Origin: JAJZGK01 sp035538795
GTDB taxonomy: Bacteria; Pseudomonadota; Alphaproteobacteria; Rhodospirillales; Magnetospirillaceae
Direction: 5' to 3'
DNA length: 64,000 bases
Assembly: GCA_035538795.1 (NCBI GenBank)
Contig: DATLJS010000052.1
Span: forward strand, 1 to 64,000
Part shown: positions 43,765 through 51,718 of the stretch, piece after piece
Numbering within the stretch: position 1 is the stretch's first letter
Layout of the letters: each line of letters opens with the position of its first letter
Notes under the pieces: model-generated
Seen by the model: only the letters and a program-made list of their open reading frames with translations
What the model was told of the DNA's origin: nothing
Databases searched by the model: none
Translations under genes and position numbers: made by a program

Positions 43765-44426
43765 GCGACGAGTCCGCTCTGACTCCTGAACAAGAAGCCG
43801 CGGCCCGCATTGAAGCGGGCCGTCTGCTCTTCGCCAAGGAATGCGAATTCTCGGTCGGCACCGCCACTTTGGACCGGCTGCCGACCGCCGATTTGCCCGA
43901 GGTCGCCTTCGCCGGGCGTTCGAACGTCGGCAAGTCGAGCCTGATCAACGCCTTGACCGGGCGCAATTCGCTGGCCCGCACCTCGAATACGCCGGGGCGC
44001 ACCCAGCAGCTTAATTTTTTCGACCTGGGCCACCGCATCATGCTGGTGGATTTGCCGGGCTACGGCTACGCCCAGGCGCCCAAGGACCAGGTGGCGGGCT
44101 GGAATCAGCTGGTCAACGACTATCTGCGCGGCCGCGTGGTGCTGAAGCGCTGCTATGTGCTGATCGACAGCCGCCACGGTCTGAAGGACGTCGACCGCGA
44201 GGTCATGACCATGCTGGACAAGGCCGCCGTCACCTACCAGATCGTTCTGACCAAGGCCGACAAGATCAAGCCGTCGGCCTTGGAGACGGTGAAGAACGCG
44301 GTGACCGCCGAGGTTTCGCGCCGTCCCGCCGCCTTCCCGATTATTCTGTCCACCAGTTCGGAAAGCGGCTTCGGCGTTCCCGAACTGCGGGCCGTCATCA
44401 CCGAACTTGCCAATCCCCCCGCTTGA
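43761..44426 (+). CDS. engB: Ribosome biogenesis GTP-binding protein EngB/YihA
   Basis: A 221-residue GTPase acting in 50S assembly. G1 is GRSNVGKSSLI, G3 is DLPGYGYA, G4 is TKADKIK, and the switch region RTSNTPGRTQQLNFF is typical. The start is a GTG overlapping the yidC stop. ArgB follows 14 bp later with its own ribosome site. Confidence 0.95.
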   Translation: MSDESALTPEQEAAARIEAGRLLFAKECEFSVGTATLDRLPTADLPEVAFAGRSNVGKSSLINALTGRNSLARTSNTPGRTQQLNFFDLGHRIMLVDLPGYGYAQAPKDQVAGWNQLVNDYLRGRVVLKRCYVLIDSRHGLKDVDREVMTMLDKAAVTYQIVLTKADKIKPSALETVKNAVTAEVSRRPAAFPIILSTSSESGFGVPELRAVITELANPPA

Positions 44427-44440
44427 TGGAGGTCATAAGC

Positions 44441-45361
44441 ATGTCTGCCGATCTCACCCGCGCCGACGAACGGGCCGCTTGGCTGGAAAAGGCCAGCACC
44501 CTGTCGGAGGCTTTGCCTTTTTTCCGCCAGCATGCCGATGAAACCATCGTCATCAAGTACGGCGGCCACGCCATGGGCGACGACAGCTTGGCCATGCTGT
44601 TCGCCCGCGACGTGGTGCTGTTGCGCCAGGTCGGCATCAACCCGGTGGTGGTACACGGCGGCGGGCCGCAGATCGGCAAGATGCTCGAACGTCTGAAGAT
44701 CAAGAGCGAGTTCATCGACGGTCTGCGGGTGACCGATCAGGCCACCGTCGAGATCGTGGAAATGGTTCTGGCCGGCTCCATCAACAAGCAAATCGTCTCG
44801 GCCATCAATCAGGCCGGAGGTTTCGCCGTCGGCCTGTCGGGCAAGGACGGCGGTCTGATCCGCGCCCGCAAGCTGCGCCGCACCCAGAAGGATCCGGATT
44901 CGAATATCGAAAAGGTGCTGGACCTGGGCTTCGTCGGCGAGCCGGTGGAGATCAATCCGCATGTGCTGGAGCATTTCCATCGCTCGGACATCATCCCGGT
45001 CATCGCGCCGACCGGCGTCGGTCCTTCGGGCGAGACCTACAACATCAACGCCGATACCTCGGCGGGCGCCATCGGCGGCGCGGTGGGTGCCCAGCGCCTG
45101 CTGTTCCTGACCGACGTGGCGGGCGTTCTGGACAAGCAGGGCAACCTGATCCCGGAAATGACCATGCAGCAGGCCAAGGATCTGATCGCCGACGGCACCA
45201 TCACCGGCGGCATGATTCCCAAGGTGGAAACCTGCCTGCATGCGGTGGAGCAGGGCGTCGAGGCGGCGGTCATCCTGGATGGCCGCGTGCCCCATGCCAT
45301 GCTGCTGGAACTGTTCACGCCCCACGGCGCGGGCACCCTGATCCGCCGGGACGCGAAGTAA
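44441..45361 (+). CDS. argB: Acetylglutamate kinase
   Basis: A 306-residue amino acid kinase for the second step of arginine synthesis. Motifs are IKYGGHAMG, VVHGGGPQIG (substrate), GLSGKDGGLI and the C-terminal GGMIPKVETCLHAV. The N-terminal extension of about 25 residues is typical of arginine-sensitive, hexameric enzymes that are also bound by PII proteins. GGAGGT lies 9 nt upstream of the ATG. A strong terminator ends the operon. Confidence 0.97.
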   Translation: MSADLTRADERAAWLEKASTLSEALPFFRQHADETIVIKYGGHAMGDDSLAMLFARDVVLLRQVGINPVVVHGGGPQIGKMLERLKIKSEFIDGLRVTDQATVEIVEMVLAGSINKQIVSAINQAGGFAVGLSGKDGGLIRARKLRRTQKDPDSNIEKVLDLGFVGEPVEINPHVLEHFHRSDIIPVIAPTGVGPSGETYNINADTSAGAIGGAVGAQRLLFLTDVAGVLDKQGNLIPEMTMQQAKDLIADGTITGGMIPKVETCLHAVEQGVEAAVILDGRVPHAMLLELFTPHGAGTLIRRDAK

Positions 45362-45387
45362 CAGGCTGTCGGTTCCGGCCTGACGAA

Positions 45388-45418
45388 GAAAGGGCGGCTC
45401 GCAGAGCCGCCCTTTTTG
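45388..45418. terminator. Bidirectional terminator after argB
   Basis: AAAGGGCGGCTC pairs with GAGCCGCCCTTT around GCA, with T- and A-tracts at the ends. It separates argB from the convergent YeiH-like gene. Confidence 0.93.
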
Positions 45419-45438
45419 TTGGCGAATGACGTCTGGGG

Positions 45439-46476
45439 TTAGCCCAGCAACTGCACCAGGCCCAGGCTGACGGCGCCGATCATCAGCCAACTGCTGACCG
45501 CCAGGACCATCGGGCGCAAACCCTTGCGGTGCAAGGCCCGCAGATCCATGCCGAAACCCATGGCGCCCAGGGCGGCCGCCAGCATGGCTCCGGCCAGCAG
45601 GCCGGTTTCCTTGATGAGCGGAGCCGGGACCATGCCACTGCTGGCCAGACCGGCCAGGGCCAGGAAACCGAAAACGAACCAGGGAACGGGGATCTTGGCG
45701 TGGGGTTCCTCGCTGTCGCGGTGCTTGCGGTGCTCGTGGGCGGCCATGGCCAGCACCAGGGGGGCCAGCAGCAGGATGCGGGCCATTTTGGCGATGGTGG
45801 CGGTGCGGGTGGCATTGTCGCCCAACTGGGTGGCGGCACCCACGACCTGGGCGACCTCGTGCAGGGACGCGCCCAGCCAGATGCCGGCATGGTTGGCGTC
45901 CAATCCCAGCATCAGGCTGAGAGCCGGCTGAACGATCATGGCCAGGGTGCCCAGCAGCGTGACGGCGGCCAGGGCATAGGCGACATCCTCGTCCTTGCCT
46001 TTGGTGACGCTGTTGGCGGCGACCACGGCGGAGGCTCCGCAGACGGCGGTGCCGGTGGCGATCAGACGGGCCAGCTTGGGCTCGACGCCCAGGCGGGCGC
46101 CCAGCCAGACGGTGCCGCCGAAACAGGCCAGCAATCCGGCGGCCACCGCCAGAAGGGCGGGCAGGCCCAGCCCGAGGATCTGTCCCACCGTCACCTGAAG
46201 CCCCAGCAGCACGACGGCGGCGCGCAGCAGGGTGCGCATGGAAAAGCCCAGGCCGTCCCGCAACATGGGGCGCATGCCAATGATCTGACGCAGCACGATG
46301 CCTAGCAAAATGGCGATGATGGCCGGGCTCAGATTGCCCAGTCCCGGCAGCTTGCGGATGGTCATGGCCGCTCCGGCCAGTCCCGCTGACAGCAGCACGC
46401 CCGGCAGCAGGCCCAGCAGTTTGGCCGGAGCGGTGACGGGAGCTTGGGGAAGAGCGGCGGTATCGGCGGTGTCCAT
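45439..46476 (-). CDS. YeiH-family putative sulfate/anion exporter
   Basis: A 345-residue inner-membrane protein of the YeiH (UPF0324) family with about ten helices. Family motifs are AIIAILLGIVLRQ, VVLLGLQVTVGQI, TAVCGASAVVAANSV and LGASLHEVAQVVGA. The family is linked to sulfite or sulfonate metabolism in some bacteria. It diverges from a LysR gene in the way yeiH and yeiE do in E. coli. A His-rich cytosolic loop (HEHRKHRDSEEPH) is present. Confidence 0.9.
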   Translation of the reverse strand: MDTADTAALPQAPVTAPAKLLGLLPGVLLSAGLAGAAMTIRKLPGLGNLSPAIIAILLGIVLRQIIGMRPMLRDGLGFSMRTLLRAAVVLLGLQVTVGQILGLGLPALLAVAAGLLACFGGTVWLGARLGVEPKLARLIATGTAVCGASAVVAANSVTKGKDEDVAYALAAVTLLGTLAMIVQPALSLMLGLDANHAGIWLGASLHEVAQVVGAATQLGDNATRTATIAKMARILLLAPLVLAMAAHEHRKHRDSEEPHAKIPVPWFVFGFLALAGLASSGMVPAPLIKETGLLAGAMLAAALGAMGFGMDLRALHRKGLRPMVLAVSSWLMIGAVSLGLVQLLG

Positions 46477-46555
46477 GATGAAGCCCTGGGTGGGGAAAAC
46501 ATGACCACAGAGTGCGCTTGACGCGGATCATCAGTCCAACGCATTGTTTCTCTTG

Positions 46556-46569
46556 TTTCCATAAGGAAA
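46556..46569. promoter_or_regulatory. Candidate LysR operator in the yeiH-type/LysR intergenic region
   Basis: The short dyad TTTCC-ATAA-GGAAA lies 8 bp before the LysR start codon in a 101-bp divergent region, overlapping its ribosome site region. Autoregulatory LysR sites are often placed this way. Symmetry is seen; the role is inferred. Confidence 0.3.
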
Positions 46570-46577
46570 ATCGATTG

Positions 46578-47459
46578 ATGACCCTGGAGCAGTTGCGCAT
46601 CTTCGTCGCCGTGGCCGAGCGGACGCACTTCACCCGTGCCGCCGAGGCTTTGGGGCTGACCCAATCGGCGGTCAGTTCGGCGGTGGCGGCTTTGGAAGCG
46701 CGGACAGCGGTGAAACTGTTCCACCGCATCGGGCGGCGGGTGGAGCTGACGACGGAAGGCGTTGCCTTTCTGGCCGAGGCGCGGCAGGTATTGCGGGCCG
46801 CCCGTCATGCCGAGGAAGCCCTGGACGATTTCGCCGGTTTGAGGCGGGGGCATCTGACGGTAATGGCCAGCCAGACGACGGCGGGCTATTGGCTGCCGCC
46901 GCTGCTCTACCGTTTCCGCCAAAGCTATCCCGGCATCCGGGTCGATCTTTCCATCGGTAATACCGCTCAGGTGGCGGCAGCGGTGGCGGCGGGCGAGGCG
47001 GAGTTCGGTTTCGTCGAGGGCGCGGTGGAGCAGCCCTTGCTGTCCAGCCGTCCGGTGGCCGACGACCGGCTGGTGCTGGTGGTGGGCGGCGAGCATGTTT
47101 GGGCTGCTGACCTGGCTCTCGGCGCCGACGAATTCCGACGTTTGCCCTGGGTTCTGCGAGAATCCGGGTCGGGCACCCGCGCCGCTACCGAGGCTTTGCT
47201 GGCGACGCGGGGGCTTGATCTGTCGCATGTGTCGCAAAGCCTGGAACTGCCCAGCAACGAAGCGGTGCGCGCCGCCGTCGAAGCCGGAGCGGGGGCGTCG
47301 GTGCTGTCCATGCTGGTGGTGGGCACGGCCATCAAGGCCGGTTTGTTGCAGGCGGCGGCCTGCGCCTTGCCGGGCCGCCCCTTTTCGCTGTTATGGCATC
47401 GGGAACGACTATTCAGCCGCGCCGGTCAGGCTTTTATCGAAACGCTTCCGGGCGCATGA
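46578..47459 (+). CDS. LysR-family regulator (YeiE/CysB-like)
   Basis: A 293-residue LysR protein. The helix-turn-helix is residues 2-60 (LEQLRIFVAVAERTHFTRAA, then TQSAVSSAVAALEART). The effector domain follows from residue 88 (GHLTVMASQTTAGYWLPPLL). The layout resembles YeiE, a regulator of sulfur and envelope genes, and it diverges from a YeiH-type exporter. ATG at 46578 has AAGGAAA upstream. Its last 26 bp overlap the end of the convergent PaiB-like gene. Confidence 0.9.
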   Translation: MTLEQLRIFVAVAERTHFTRAAEALGLTQSAVSSAVAALEARTAVKLFHRIGRRVELTTEGVAFLAEARQVLRAARHAEEALDDFAGLRRGHLTVMASQTTAGYWLPPLLYRFRQSYPGIRVDLSIGNTAQVAAAVAAGEAEFGFVEGAVEQPLLSSRPVADDRLVLVVGGEHVWAADLALGADEFRRLPWVLRESGSGTRAATEALLATRGLDLSHVSQSLELPSNEAVRAAVEAGAGASVLSMLVVGTAIKAGLLQAAACALPGRPFSLLWHRERLFSRAGQAFIETLPGA

Positions 47460-48030
47460 ACGCGGCGACGGCCTGATCCTCGGGCGAGCCCTGGGCCAAA
47501 GCCTCGGCGACGCGGGCCTGATCCGCGGCACCCTTGTTCTGGGAGAGTTTGAACTTTCCCTCTAGCCGTTCAATGGTCAGAGCGAAGCCGACGATGCCCG
47601 TCTGCATCTTGCCGCGATAATCTTCGGGCAGGGCGTCATAGGACCAGTCCTGGGTTTCGTAATCGCCCGACAGCCGGGCCATCAGGGCGGCGGTGTCGGC
47701 GTCCGACAGCAGACGGGCCGGGCCGGCAGCGTGAACCACCATGTAATTCCAGGTCGGCACCGCCGGTCCGCTTTCGTACCAGCGAGGGGAGATATAGGCG
47801 TGCGGCCCGTGAAAAACCGCCAGGGTCGGCGCTCCCTCCAAGGCTTTGGCGTGGCCGTTGCCACGGGCTAGATGTCCCAGCAGCCGATCGCCTTCCAGCC
47901 GCAGCGGCACATGGCTGATCCAGGGTTCGGTTCCGGTCGTGGTGACGACGGTGGCGAAGGGAAAGGCTCTGATGAAGCTTTCCAATTCCTGCCGGTCGTC
48001 TTTGGCAAAGGCGGAGGGGCGGTAGATCAC
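47434..48030 (-). CDS. PaiB-like FMN-binding protein
   Basis: A 198-residue protein of the PaiB/FMN_bind_2 family with a split-barrel fold. Characteristic segments are the MIYRPSAFA start, PFATVVTTTGTEPWISHVPL, GHLARGNGHAKAL, HAYISPRWYES and PTWNYMVVHAAG. In Bacillus PaiB is a negative regulator; others are flavin-dependent oxidoreductases. It is coupled to the upstream TetR gene by a 4-bp overlap. Confidence 0.88.
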   Translation of the reverse strand: MIYRPSAFAKDDRQELESFIRAFPFATVVTTTGTEPWISHVPLRLEGDRLLGHLARGNGHAKALEGAPTLAVFHGPHAYISPRWYESGPAVPTWNYMVVHAAGPARLLSDADTAALMARLSGDYETQDWSYDALPEDYRGKMQTGIVGFALTIERLEGKFKLSQNKGAADQARVAEALAQGSPEDQAVAAFMRPEAFR

Positions 48031-48665
48031 GGCTTCTTCCCATAACGGGCCACCAGCATGGCGGCGGCTCCGGCCGCCAGCTTCTCGGGGGAAATGCCGG
48101 GGTCGGCCGGCAATCCCAGCACGGCGCGCAGATGGGTGTCGCCCTTGATCATGCCGAGAAACAAAAGGGTGGCGATGGGGATGTCGTCTTCGGGCACCGA
48201 CAGCAGGCCGCGCGCGGTCAGGTCGGACAAAAGATCGCGGAGACGGCGGCAGGCGCGGACGGGGCCGACGCTGTAAAAGGCCTCGCCCACTTCCGGCAGG
48301 CGCGGCGCTTCGCCCATGATCACGCGGTGCAGGGCCAACGCCTCGGGGGCTTGGATCAGCTTGATGAAATGGATGGCGACCGCATAGAGCGCCTGTTCGG
48401 CATCGTCATAGGCGGCGGGAAGCTGCAAACCGGCGAAGGCGACTTCGCAGCGGGCGGCGATCATCGCCTCGAACAAGGCGCGCTTGTTGGCGAAATGAGC
48501 ATAGATAGTGGCCTTGGAGACGTTGGCCTTGGAGGCCACGGTATCCATGCTGGCGGCGGCGTATCCGCTTTCCAGAAACACCGTTTGGGCGGCGGCTAAA
48601 ATTGCGTCTTGCTTGGACATGACGGGCTTATCGCCGCAACAAAGATTCTTTTTTGGACGCGACAT
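48027..48665 (-). CDS. TetR-family repressor
   Basis: A 212-residue TetR/AcrR regulator. The DNA-binding domain spans about residues 15-65 (AILAAAQTVFLESGYAAASM, then VSKATIYAHFANKRALF). The C-terminal ligand domain matches the TetR_C group seen near EmrAB-type pumps. It diverges from an emrAB-like efflux operon, with a clear palindrome between them, so it is most likely the local repressor. The start at 48665 has GAGG at a good distance; MSKQ at 48620 is an alternative. Confidence 0.88.
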   Translation of the reverse strand: MSRPKKNLCCGDKPVMSKQDAILAAAQTVFLESGYAAASMDTVASKANVSKATIYAHFANKRALFEAMIAARCEVAFAGLQLPAAYDDAEQALYAVAIHFIKLIQAPEALALHRVIMGEAPRLPEVGEAFYSVGPVRACRRLRDLLSDLTARGLLSVPEDDIPIATLLFLGMIKGDTHLRAVLGLPADPGISPEKLAAGAAAMLVARYGKKP

Positions 48666-48695
48666 CCTTGACCTCATCGCCTGGGAAGGCTATGT

Positions 48696-48710
48696 ACTAA
48701 ACCGTTCAGT
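48696..48710. promoter_or_regulatory. Candidate TetR operator for the efflux operon
   Basis: ACTAAACCGTTCAGT is a near-perfect dyad: arms ACTaAAC and GTTcAGT around a central C, with one mismatch. It lies in the 80-bp gap between the TetR gene and the emrA-like gene. The position fits simultaneous control of both directions. Confidence 0.6.
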
Positions 48711-48745
48711 TCAGTTTTACAATGATCGAATCCTGGGATTATGCC

Positions 48746-49825
48746 ATGAACAAGCGCAAGTTACTCGTGTTTCTCGGCCCTGCCGTCGCGCTGGCGCTGG
48801 TGGTGACCGGCTACGAGTGGTTTACGTCCTGGCGTTTCCACCAGAGCACCGACGACGCCTATCTGCACAGCGACATCACCTCCATCTCGCCCAAGGTGGC
48901 GGGGCATGTGGAGTCGCTGGAGGTTACGGACAACCAGATGGTCCACAAGGGCGACGTGCTGGTGCGCATCGACGACCGCGACTACCGCGCCAAGGTCGAG
49001 GAGATGCGTGCTCAGGTGCTGGCCCGCGAGGCGTCGTTGGCCAATCTCGACGCCCGTCTTAACCTTCAGCATTCGACCATCGCCGCCAGCGAGGCCCAGA
49101 TCGGCAGCGCCTCGGCGGAAGTGGTGCGGGCTCAGGCCGACCTGAACCGCAGCCAGGCCCTGGTGCGCGAGGATTTCGTCAGCCGCCAGACCCTGGATAC
49201 CCATCAGGCCGACAATCTGAAGGCCAGCGCGGCCATGCGCGCCGCCCAGGCCAATGCCGACGCCTCCCACCGTCAGATCGGCGTGCTGGAAAGCGAGCGG
49301 GCCATGGATGTGGCGCAGCTTGAGGAAGCCCGCGCGCAATTGGCTTCGGCCGAGCTGGACCTGGAGCATACGGTGATCACCTCTCCGGTCGACGGCGTGG
49401 TCGGCAATCGCGGCGTGCAGTTGGGCCAGTATGTGCGCACCGGCTCGCCCCTGCTGTCGGTGGTTCCCGTCGATCAGGTGTGGGTCGAGGCTAATTTCAA
49501 GGAAACCCAGATCGGCAAGATGCACCCCGGCCAACCGGTGAGCATTTCCATCGACACCTTCTCGGGTGAGACGCTTCAGGGCCATGTGGACAGCCTGTCC
49601 CCGGCCAGCGGCGCCAAGTTCAGCCTGTTGCCGCCCGACAACGCCACCGGCAACTTCACCAAAGTCGTTCAGCGCATTCCCGTTAAAATCATCGTGGAAC
49701 CCGGCCATTCCCTGGAAGGCAAACTGCTTCCCGGGATGAGTGCCGTCGTGACGGTGGACACCAGCGGCAAAGACGACGCCGGTCTTGGGCTTTTCCCCAA
49801 GGCCGTCGCCGCCAAGGCTCCGTAG
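48746..49825 (+). CDS. EmrA-like membrane fusion protein
   Basis: A 359-residue HlyD/EmrA periplasmic adaptor. One N-terminal membrane helix (about residues 6-26) is followed by the biotinyl-lipoyl half motif (STDDAYLHSDITSISPKVAG), a long coiled-coil hairpin (about 85-200), the second lipoyl half (TVITSPVDGVVGNRGVQLGQ) and a beta-barrel domain. It links an inner-membrane MFS pump to an outer-membrane channel. The start at 48746 (MNKRK) is preferred; a second ATG at 48722 has no ribosome site. Confidence 0.92.
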   Translation: MNKRKLLVFLGPAVALALVVTGYEWFTSWRFHQSTDDAYLHSDITSISPKVAGHVESLEVTDNQMVHKGDVLVRIDDRDYRAKVEEMRAQVLAREASLANLDARLNLQHSTIAASEAQIGSASAEVVRAQADLNRSQALVREDFVSRQTLDTHQADNLKASAAMRAAQANADASHRQIGVLESERAMDVAQLEEARAQLASAELDLEHTVITSPVDGVVGNRGVQLGQYVRTGSPLLSVVPVDQVWVEANFKETQIGKMHPGQPVSISIDTFSGETLQGHVDSLSPASGAKFSLLPPDNATGNFTKVVQRIPVKIIVEPGHSLEGKLLPGMSAVVTVDTSGKDDAGLGLFPKAVAAKAP

Positions 49826-51430
49826 ATGTCCACCGATCCCGAAGTCCGTCCAGAGGCCCCTGTTCCCTCCACCCCCAAGCACCCCGCCGAACGGGTGGTC
49901 TCTGGACGCGATTGGGTCGGTTTCATGGCGATGGTGGTCGGCATGTTCATGGCCATCCTCGACATTCAGATCGTTTCAAGTTCCCTGTCCGAGGTGCAGG
50001 CCGGCATCAGCGCCGGTTCGGACGAGGTGGCCTGGGTTCAGACCGCCTATCTGATCGCCGAAGTCATCATGATTCCGCTGTCGGGCTGGCTGGCCCGGCT
50101 GCTGTCCACCCGCACCCTGTTTCTGGCGTCTTGCGTCACCTTCACGGTGATGAGCGCCGCCTGCGCCTTTGCCTGGGACGTCAATTCCATGATCGTCTTC
50201 CGCGCCTTGCAGGGTTTCCTGGGCGGAGCGATGATTCCCACGGTGTTCGCCACCAGTTTCATGCTGTTCCCCCAGCGGATGCAGGCCGGCGTTTCGGTGC
50301 TGGTCGGCCTGACGGCCACCATGGCTCCCACCGTCGGTCCGACCCTGGGCGGTTGGCTGACCCAGAGCCTGACCTGGCATTGGCTGTTCCTGATCAACGT
50401 CTTGCCGGGCGTCCTGGTCACTACCCTGGTCTATTTTTTCGTCAAGGGCGACAGGCCGAAATGGGAGATGCTGAAAGGCTTCGACGGCTGGGGCATTCTG
50501 TTCGTCGCCGGTTTCCTGGGCTGCCTGGAATACGTTCTGGAAGAAGGCAACCGCAATGACTGGTTCCAGGACGACGCCATCTTTTGGTCGGCGGTGGTGT
50601 CCGGTGTTTGCTTCGTCGGCATGCTGGCCCGTGAATTGACCACCAGTCATCCGGTGGTGGATCTGAAAGCCTTCAAGAACCGAAATTTCCTGTTGGGCTG
50701 CATGTTCAGCTTCATTCTGGGCATCGGTCTTTACGGGGCGACCTACGTGGTGCCGCTCTATTTGGGCGAAGTGCTGCAATATGACTCGCTGGAAATCGGC
50801 CTGACCATGATGGTTACCGGCGTCTTCCAGTTCATGTCGGCCCCGGTGGCCGGCATCTTGGTCAAGAAGATGGACCCGCGCCTGATGCTGGGCATGGGGT
50901 TGGCCTTGTTCGGCGGCGGGCTTTACCTCAACAGCGGTCTGACTTCGGGCTGGGGCTATTGGGATCTGTTCGTGCCCCAGGCGGTGCGCGGCAGCGCCCT
51001 GATGCTGTGTTTCATGCCGATCAATCAGTTGGCCCTGGGTATGCTTCCCCGCGAGGAGGTGCAGAACGCCAGCGGTCTTTACAACCTGATGCGCAATCTG
51101 GGCGGCGCCATCGGTCTGGCTCTGATCAACACGGTGATCACCAACCGCACCAAGCTGCACGAGCTGCGTCTGGCCGAACGCATCACCAACGCCCGCTCGG
51201 TGGTGACCGAGCAGTTCGACGCCCTGACCGACAAATACGACGCCCAGTTCGCCACCAACGCCGAGGCGATGGCGCGAACCATGATTTCCAAACGTCTGGA
51301 ATTGCAGGCCACGGTGCTGACGTTCCAAGACGTGCTGCTGCTGATGGCGTCGGTCTTCGTCATCGCCTTGCTGCTGATGCCCTTCCTGCGCAAAGTCCAG
51401 CCGGGCGCGGCGGCGGGTGACGCCCACTGA
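49826..51430 (+). CDS. EmrB-like MFS multidrug exporter (DHA2, 14 TM)
   Basis: A 534-residue major facilitator of the DHA2 family. The N-terminal cytosolic tail is followed by 14 predicted helices. Motifs are MAILDIQIVSSSLSEVQ (motif D1), WVQTAYLIAEVIMIPLSGWL and FRALQGFLGGAMIPTVF, plus motif C (GLTATMAPTVGPTLGGWL). It starts immediately after the emrA-like stop and forms the pump of the tripartite system. No outer-membrane component is encoded here. Confidence 0.93.
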   Translation: MSTDPEVRPEAPVPSTPKHPAERVVSGRDWVGFMAMVVGMFMAILDIQIVSSSLSEVQAGISAGSDEVAWVQTAYLIAEVIMIPLSGWLARLLSTRTLFLASCVTFTVMSAACAFAWDVNSMIVFRALQGFLGGAMIPTVFATSFMLFPQRMQAGVSVLVGLTATMAPTVGPTLGGWLTQSLTWHWLFLINVLPGVLVTTLVYFFVKGDRPKWEMLKGFDGWGILFVAGFLGCLEYVLEEGNRNDWFQDDAIFWSAVVSGVCFVGMLARELTTSHPVVDLKAFKNRNFLLGCMFSFILGIGLYGATYVVPLYLGEVLQYDSLEIGLTMMVTGVFQFMSAPVAGILVKKMDPRLMLGMGLALFGGGLYLNSGLTSGWGYWDLFVPQAVRGSALMLCFMPINQLALGMLPREEVQNASGLYNLMRNLGGAIGLALINTVITNRTKLHELRLAERITNARSVVTEQFDALTDKYDAQFATNAEAMARTMISKRLELQATVLTFQDVLLLMASVFVIALLLMPFLRKVQPGAAAGDAH

Positions 51431-51597
51431 TCCGGCTGGGCGGGGACGCAACCCCTTTCTTTTCCTGATTTTTCCGGGTCTGTACGCTGCCGCCGTCAAG
51501 GGGGCGGCGCCCTCACGGCGCGGCTTCCCGGGGAACGGGGGGAAATGCTTGCGGAAAGCACTTGCCTTTTCCCCCTTACCCCCCGATATTCCCGAAC

Positions 51598-51693
51598 GGG
51601 AGGCTGGCAGCGGACGAGTCCGTCGCCAACCCGGTCAGGTCCGGAAGGAAGCAGCCGTAACGATTTTCGACTTGGGTCGCCGTCCAGTCTCCC
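51598..51693 (+). ncRNA. ffs: Signal recognition particle RNA (4.5S type)
   Basis: The universally conserved SRP domain IV is present: GGTCAGGTCCGGAAGGAA followed by GCAGCC at 51633-51656. Flanking sequences pair into a long stem (GGGAGGCTGG near 51598 with CCAGTCTCCC near 51684-51693). The RNA binds Ffh for co-translational targeting. Location just upstream of dnaX is conserved in alphaproteobacteria. The exact ends are estimated from the outer stem. Confidence 0.9.
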
Positions 51694-51718
51694 ACCTCTC
51701 CTTTTCGCATTGGGCGAT

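Noticed and set aside
51431..51597. Extended SRP RNA with an Alu-like domain upstream
   Set aside because: The outer stem closes at 51598-51693, giving the short bacterial form; I see no conserved helices further upstream.
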